DNA from: Vibrio echinoideorum
Lineage (GTDB): Bacteria > Pseudomonadota > Gammaproteobacteria > Enterobacterales > Vibrionaceae
DNA: 64,000 nt
Reading direction: 5' to 3'
Assembly (NCBI RefSeq): GCF_024347455.1
Contig: NZ_AP025484.1
Span: 744,001-808,000, forward strand
The notes below the pieces were generated by a model. It saw only the letters and a program-made list of their open reading frames with translations, had not been told where the DNA came from and searched no databases. This document shows, one piece after another, positions 60,444 through 64,000 of this stretch. The translations under genes and the position numbers were made by a program. Positions within the stretch are counted from its first letter, which is position 1. Each line of letters starts with the position of its first letter.

Positions 60444-62003
60444 ATGAAGAAAACAATCCTATTTGCCGTTTTTATTATGTTTGGCACTGCCGTCGCTGCG
60501 AGTATGGCGTCAACTTATTTCATTTCAAGCGAAAAAATTGATGAGATAATATTGAACAAATCTCAAGTTCAAGCTGAATTTTTGGCTGGGAATGCTGGGT
60601 ATATCTTAGAGAATTCGGACAATCCAGTTCAAGATTTACAAAAGCTGGTGGGCGAGCTGAAACAGCGATCTGATGTCACTTATGCGATTGTTATTGATAG
60701 TAACGTAAGTGCTATTGCTCACAGCGACAAAAATAAACTGAATAAAGTTTATGAAGATAGCTATACCGTTAAAGGCGCGACCAAAGGCGTACAACAGTAT
60801 TCAAAATGGTACGCTGATGTTCAACAAGTGTGGGTGTTTGACATCATGGCACCTATCTACGTCAACGGTGAGCTGTACGGTACTTTTGATATCGGTATCC
60901 CTATCACAGAGGTTAGCCAAGCAACGAATGGCATTATTAGCTACCAGCTCGCTTCAATGGTTTTCATTTTTGTGGTTTGTCTCGTTGTTCTATCACTTCT
61001 TCTTAGCAAACTGATGCAACCTCTCTTGGTATTGAAAAATACATTGCATGATATTTCTGAAGGTGATGGTGATCTATCAGTACGTTTGCCAATCAAAGGG
61101 AATGACGAAGTTGCTCAAATCTCATCGGCTTTCAATGTGTTCGTTGGCAAGGTCCACGAGATAATTACGCAAACAGTGAATACGGGTGTCGAATTAAATA
61201 AGACCGCTATTGGGCTTCGTGAACAGTCGCAGCAAGCGTTGCAAAGAGGGCAAGAACAGAACGAACAAACCATGTTGGTCGTGACGTCTATGAATGAAAT
61301 GATTGCCACGGTTAATGAAATTGCATCTAGCGCAGCTGGTGCTGCAAGTGCGGCAAACATGGCAGCGAGTGAAACTCAAGAAGGTCATAAGACGATTGAG
61401 AAGACCACGACTTCAATTTCGAACCTTGAAGCCGAAATGAATAGTGCTTCTGACATCATTGTTAGCCTTGCTGATAATACCCAGTCGATCGGTACTATTC
61501 TTGATGTTATTCGAGGTATCTCTGAGCAAACGAACTTGCTGGCACTTAATGCTGCAATTGAAGCTGCGCGTGCTGGTGAGGCTGGCCGAGGCTTTGCGGT
61601 TGTTGCTGACGAAGTTCGTAACCTAGCGACAAAAACCGCGCAGTCTACCGATGAAATTGACACTATGATCAACCAACTTCAAACCGAAGCTAAGAACGCT
61701 GTTAGTTCGATGAGTAATAGTAAGAGCTTAATTGAAGAGGGTACGACTGAAACTGAAATGGCTCGCCAAGCTTTGGAAAAAATTTCCACGCAAGTTTTGG
61801 CTATTCTTGATATTAATACGCAAGTCGCAACGGCAACGGAGCAGCAGTCAGCGGTAGCGAATGAAATTAATATGAACATGGATACGGTTAATAGCTCAGT
61901 CAAAAACGGTTTGAGCGCAAGTGAGAAATTAGAGCAATCAAGCCAGCAGCTGGCAGAGTTATCACAAGTTCTCGATCGTTATGTCGGTTCATTTAAAATC
62001 TAG
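60444..62003 (+). CDS. Methyl-accepting chemotaxis protein
   Basis: A 519-residue receptor. The first helix lies at about residues 4-26, a periplasmic single-Cache-like domain at about 27-165 ([39 protein letters not shown]), and the second helix at about 170-192. HAMP follows (about 193-245, [23 protein letters not shown]), then the cytoplasmic signalling coiled coil with the highly conserved tip [20 protein letters not shown] and [12 protein letters not shown]. It passes ligand information to CheA/CheW. The ligand is unknown. The ATG lacks a strong ribosome site, and the upstream RNA can fold. Confidence 0.93.
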   Translation: MKKTILFAVFIMFGTAVAASMASTYFISSEKIDEIILNKSQVQAEFLAGNAGYILENSDNPVQDLQKLVGELKQRSDVTYAIVIDSNVSAIAHSDKNKLNKVYEDSYTVKGATKGVQQYSKWYADVQQVWVFDIMAPIYVNGELYGTFDIGIPITEVSQATNGIISYQLASMVFIFVVCLVVLSLLLSKLMQPLLVLKNTLHDISEGDGDLSVRLPIKGNDEVAQISSAFNVFVGKVHEIITQTVNTGVELNKTAIGLREQSQQALQRGQEQNEQTMLVVTSMNEMIATVNEIASSAAGAASAANMAASETQEGHKTIEKTTTSISNLEAEMNSASDIIVSLADNTQSIGTILDVIRGISEQTNLLALNAAIEAARAGEAGRGFAVVADEVRNLATKTAQSTDEIDTMINQLQTEAKNAVSSMSNSKSLIEEGTTETEMARQALEKISTQVLAILDINTQVATATEQQSAVANEINMNMDTVNSSVKNGLSASEKLEQSSQQLAELSQVLDRYVGSFKI

Positions 62004-62051
62004 ATTGCCCAACATACCTCTTTGAGAGATGTGTTGAGCCTCCAGTTATTT

Positions 62052-62087
62052 AATAGCGCTTATGTCATACATGAGCGCTATTTTTTT
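62052..62087 (+). terminator. Terminator of the chemoreceptor gene
   Basis: The stem AATAGCGCT / AGCGCTATT with a 12-base loop is followed by TTTTT, about 50 bases past the stop. Confidence 0.88.
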
Positions 62088-62365
62088 GCGACATGCCGAT
62101 GCAGATACAACGATTGAAAGCAGCAGAAATGAAGAATGTACCTGCAGTGTAAAATTGTGACAATTTGGCCTATTTAGAACAACGCGATCAAATAAGACAA
62201 CGACAACAAGGCGCTAATTTTTATCCTCCCATGCGCAAGGTCTAAAAATCGATTAAACAACAACTCTGACGCGACACATAAGGTGTTCCGCATCTCATCA
62301 CGATGTATAGTTATTAATAATTCATTCAGTAATTGTATCTGTAGTTGTCAGTTGATGTGGGTGTT
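62088..62365. other. Intergenic region before the prepilin gene
   Basis: About 280 bases without a supported frame. It should hold the prepilin promoter (TATAGTTATTAATAAT-type sequence near 62305-62325). Confidence 0.35.
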
Positions 62366-62932
62366 ATGAAGAAAAACGGCTTTACGTTAATGGAATTAAT
62401 CATTGTTATCGTGATACTCGGTGTTTTAGCTGTGACAGCAGCTCCGAGGTTTCTTAATATCCAAGAGTCAGCGAGAGAAGCGGTGCTTGAAGGTGTTGCA
62501 GGTGCAATGGAAGGGGTAATCACGCAAGTTACGTCTAAGGCCATTATCGTTGGGCTTAATCCGGACGCAACAAACCCAGGTGATCAGAGCAACTACGTAA
62601 TCGATTTTGGTATTGGTAGTGTTGAAGTCGACTGGGGAACCCTTTGCCCTGAAAGTAAAGGTGAATCAGGAGATGCGTTAAATATGCTCCACTTCCTAAC
62701 TTTGTCGGATGATGATAGCTTAACTTCAGAACTCGGTAATCGACACACTGTGGTCGGGTATGATTATGACTTTACTCAAGCAGAACTAGATAGTACGAAT
62801 ATAACAGACGCTGACCTAGAGCAACGCCAAGGTTGCTTTGTTCTTTATGACTCTTTTGGCCGAACTAATGGTAGCCAATGTCCTGATGAAGGATGTGAGT
62901 GTACAGTTCGTATTGTTAACAACAATTGTTAA
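62366..62932 (+). CDS. Orphan type IV prepilin-like protein (MSHA type)
   Basis: A 188-residue prepilin from the ATG of MKKNGFTLMELIIVIVILG. The leader MKKNG is cut before Phe, with Glu at mature position 5 and a hydrophobic helix, all diagnostic of type IVa pilins and MSHA pilins. The following PRFLNIQESARE and GVAGAMEGVI match the MshA/MshB group. The C-terminal domain has several Cys (CPESKG, GCFVLYD, CPDEGCECTV), able to form a disulfide-bonded loop. No assembly genes are nearby, so it would depend on a prepilin peptidase and assembly machinery elsewhere. The 7 codons upstream (TTG start) are not needed. Confidence 0.9.
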   Translation: MKKNGFTLMELIIVIVILGVLAVTAAPRFLNIQESAREAVLEGVAGAMEGVITQVTSKAIIVGLNPDATNPGDQSNYVIDFGIGSVEVDWGTLCPESKGESGDALNMLHFLTLSDDDSLTSELGNRHTVVGYDYDFTQAELDSTNITDADLEQRQGCFVLYDSFGRTNGSQCPDEGCECTVRIVNNNC

Positions 62933-62965
62933 ACCGAACCCTTTAACTGATTTTTAGACTTCGAA

Positions 62966-63010
62966 TAAAAAAGCGCGTTATTACCGGTTGGTAGTAACGC
63001 GCTTTTTTGT
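62966..63010. terminator. Bidirectional terminator between the prepilin and MATE genes
   Basis: A long stem (AAAAAGCGCGTTA-x-TACC / GGTA-x-TAACGCGCTTTTT) is flanked by A and T tracts on both sides, so it can serve both converging genes. Confidence 0.9.
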
Positions 63011-63029
63011 ATTAGCTTATCGGTCAATC

Positions 63030-64000
63030 TTAGTTTGCTATTGCCGCACTTGCTGGTGGCAAGTCACGTTTCTTAATCACGTATCGCAAGCGAATTAACA
63101 TGAGCGTCGCTGAAACGCTCAAGCCCGTTTGGATACCAATCCAAAAGCCTTCTTCACCCATTGCAGGAACAATGTGGTCTGTTAAGCCCAACACCATACC
63201 TAATGGTAGTGCCAAGCCCCAATATGAAGCGATGGCTAAGATCATTGGGATCTTAGTGTCTTTATAGCCACGTAATGCACCGTTAGCCGATGTTTGTAAT
63301 GCATCGCTGAATTGGTACATCGCCGTAAAGGTCAACAATACCGCTGCTGTAGCGCTTATTGTAGGGTCGGTGGTGTAAAGCCTAATGATCCACTCAGGGA
63401 ACAGTAAGAACATCGCTACTGAAAGAAGCGAGATTAATGCTGCAACTAAGATACCGACTTTGCTGCGTTCAATTGCGCCTAGTTCATCTTTCTCGCCTAG
63501 TGCATGCCCAACACGAATTGTAATGCCAAATGAGATACTCATTGGAATCACGTAAGTCAGGCTCGATATATTCAGAGCAATTTGCGCCGCTGCCACGTTC
63601 TCTGCACCAATACGACCAATCATCAGAGCGATTACCGCAAAGATACTGCCACATACCGCGATGTTCATCCCGATAGGTAAACCTAATCTTAGAAGGTGAA
63701 GCATCTCTTTAGCTTTTGGTTTTGCATCTGAAAAGTTGATGATGGTTTTGTAGTGGTGGTGACCTTTAATGTAGGAATACAGCATTCCCGACATTAACCA
63801 ATACACCAAACTTGTTGCCCAACCACAACCTACAGCGCCCATTTCAGGGAAGCCGAACTTTCCGTAGATAAGCACGTAGTTAACAGGAATATTCACCAAC
63901 AAACCAACCACAGAAATGATCATCGGCACTTTGGTGTTGTTCATACCCTCACAGAAGCCGTTCAAGGTGTAGAACAGAGCAATACCCGGCACACCAAAGG
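63030..64000 (-). CDS. norM: MATE-family multidrug efflux protein (NorM-like), C-terminal part
   Basis: The frame runs off the right edge, leaving at least 320 residues of a protein that is about 456 residues long in Vibrio NorM. Several hydrophobic helices are visible, with FYTLNGFCEGMNNTKVPM, PVNYVLIYG and GLPIGMNIAVCGSIFAVIALM as landmarks (each a family-typical stretch), and RVGHALGEKD in the second half. NorM exports cationic drugs and fluoroquinolones using a sodium or proton gradient. The C-terminus ends KKRDLPPAS. Start and promoter lie outside the window. Confidence 0.9.
   Translation of the reverse strand, partial: FGVPGIALFYTLNGFCEGMNNTKVPMIISVVGLLVNIPVNYVLIYGKFGFPEMGAVGCGWATSLVYWLMSGMLYSYIKGHHHYKTIINFSDAKPKAKEMLHLLRLGLPIGMNIAVCGSIFAVIALMIGRIGAENVAAAQIALNISSLTYVIPMSISFGITIRVGHALGEKDELGAIERSKVGILVAALISLLSVAMFLLFPEWIIRLYTTDPTISATAAVLLTFTAMYQFSDALQTSANGALRGYKDTKIPMILAIASYWGLALPLGMVLGLTDHIVPAMGEEGFWIGIQTGLSVSATLMLIRLRYVIKKRDLPPASAAIAN

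Noticed and set aside
60250..60456. A 68-codon open frame on the minus strand before the chemoreceptor
   Set aside because: It overlaps the chemoreceptor start and the structured leader, and shows no ribosome site or family.
1..64000. rRNA or tRNA genes, insertion sequences, integrases or attachment sites
   Set aside because: I looked for cloverleaf-like regions, transposase or integrase motifs and flanking direct repeats and found none that held up.

Overview
The window looks like Vibrio DNA, most likely the Splendidus clade (inference). The grounds are a VxrABC-type envelope two-component locus, an extra RpoS-like sigma factor, a vibriolysin-type M4 protease, an MSHA-like prepilin, NorM-type MATE and EmrAB efflux genes, a moderate GC content and many compact rho-independent terminators. 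No rRNA, tRNA, insertion sequence, prophage or CRISPR array was seen. Both edges cut genes: a membrane sensor at 1-109 (minus) and a MATE transporter at 63030-64000 (minus).

Region 1 (1-32142) is the centrepiece: a type I secretion locus with its giant substrate. A tight minus-strand operon (9868 down to 796) encodes, in order, a degenerate Hpt-like protein, an HlyD-type adaptor, a hybrid sensor kinase whose phospho-acceptor His is replaced by Tyr, a TolC-like outer membrane channel and two different ABC exporter subunits, both with atypical nucleotide-binding motifs. Divergent from it is one 21.5-kb gene (10055-31564) for a 7169-residue acidic protein made of roughly 55-60 cadherin-like/VCBS-type repeats, with several inserted non-repeat domains and no visible RTX repeats. 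Two small paralogous genes flank the whole locus (313-687 and 31789-32142). The left copy carries an in-frame TGA exactly where the right copy has a Trp codon. The likely job is surface display or release of a giant adhesin, tied to a non-canonical signalling module.

Region 2 (32310-35573) holds an RpoS/RpoQ/RpoX-like sigma factor, an intact Hpt protein and a response regulator with a TPR-like tail. These could act together, and possibly with the neighbouring adhesin locus (inference from proximity).

Region 3 (35904-39532) is an emrAB-type efflux operon with a frameshifted emrB and a divergent LysR gene. Region 4 (39620-45021) is a secreted glycoside-hydrolase-like protein followed by vxrC-vxrB-vxrA. 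Region 5 (45262-51799) has a periplasmic PEBP protein, an AraC regulator, a CynX-like MFS exporter, D-serine ammonia-lyase, a nucleotidyltransferase-fold protein, and a second tryptophanyl-tRNA synthetase preceded by a Trp-Trp leader peptide and RNA hairpins. Region 6 (52018-64000) has lipoproteins, an arginine-run mini-ORF with a hairpin, a secreted M4 metalloprotease, a VOC/glyoxalase protein, a delta-carbonic-anhydrase-like gene with an in-frame TAA, a LysE-type exporter, an atypical SDR with a divergent LysR, a chemoreceptor, an orphan type IV prepilin and the MATE transporter.

Three genes are interrupted by a single stop or frameshift (313-687, 35904-37441, 56500-57360). Either the strain has recently lost them or there are local sequence errors; this sequence alone cannot decide.
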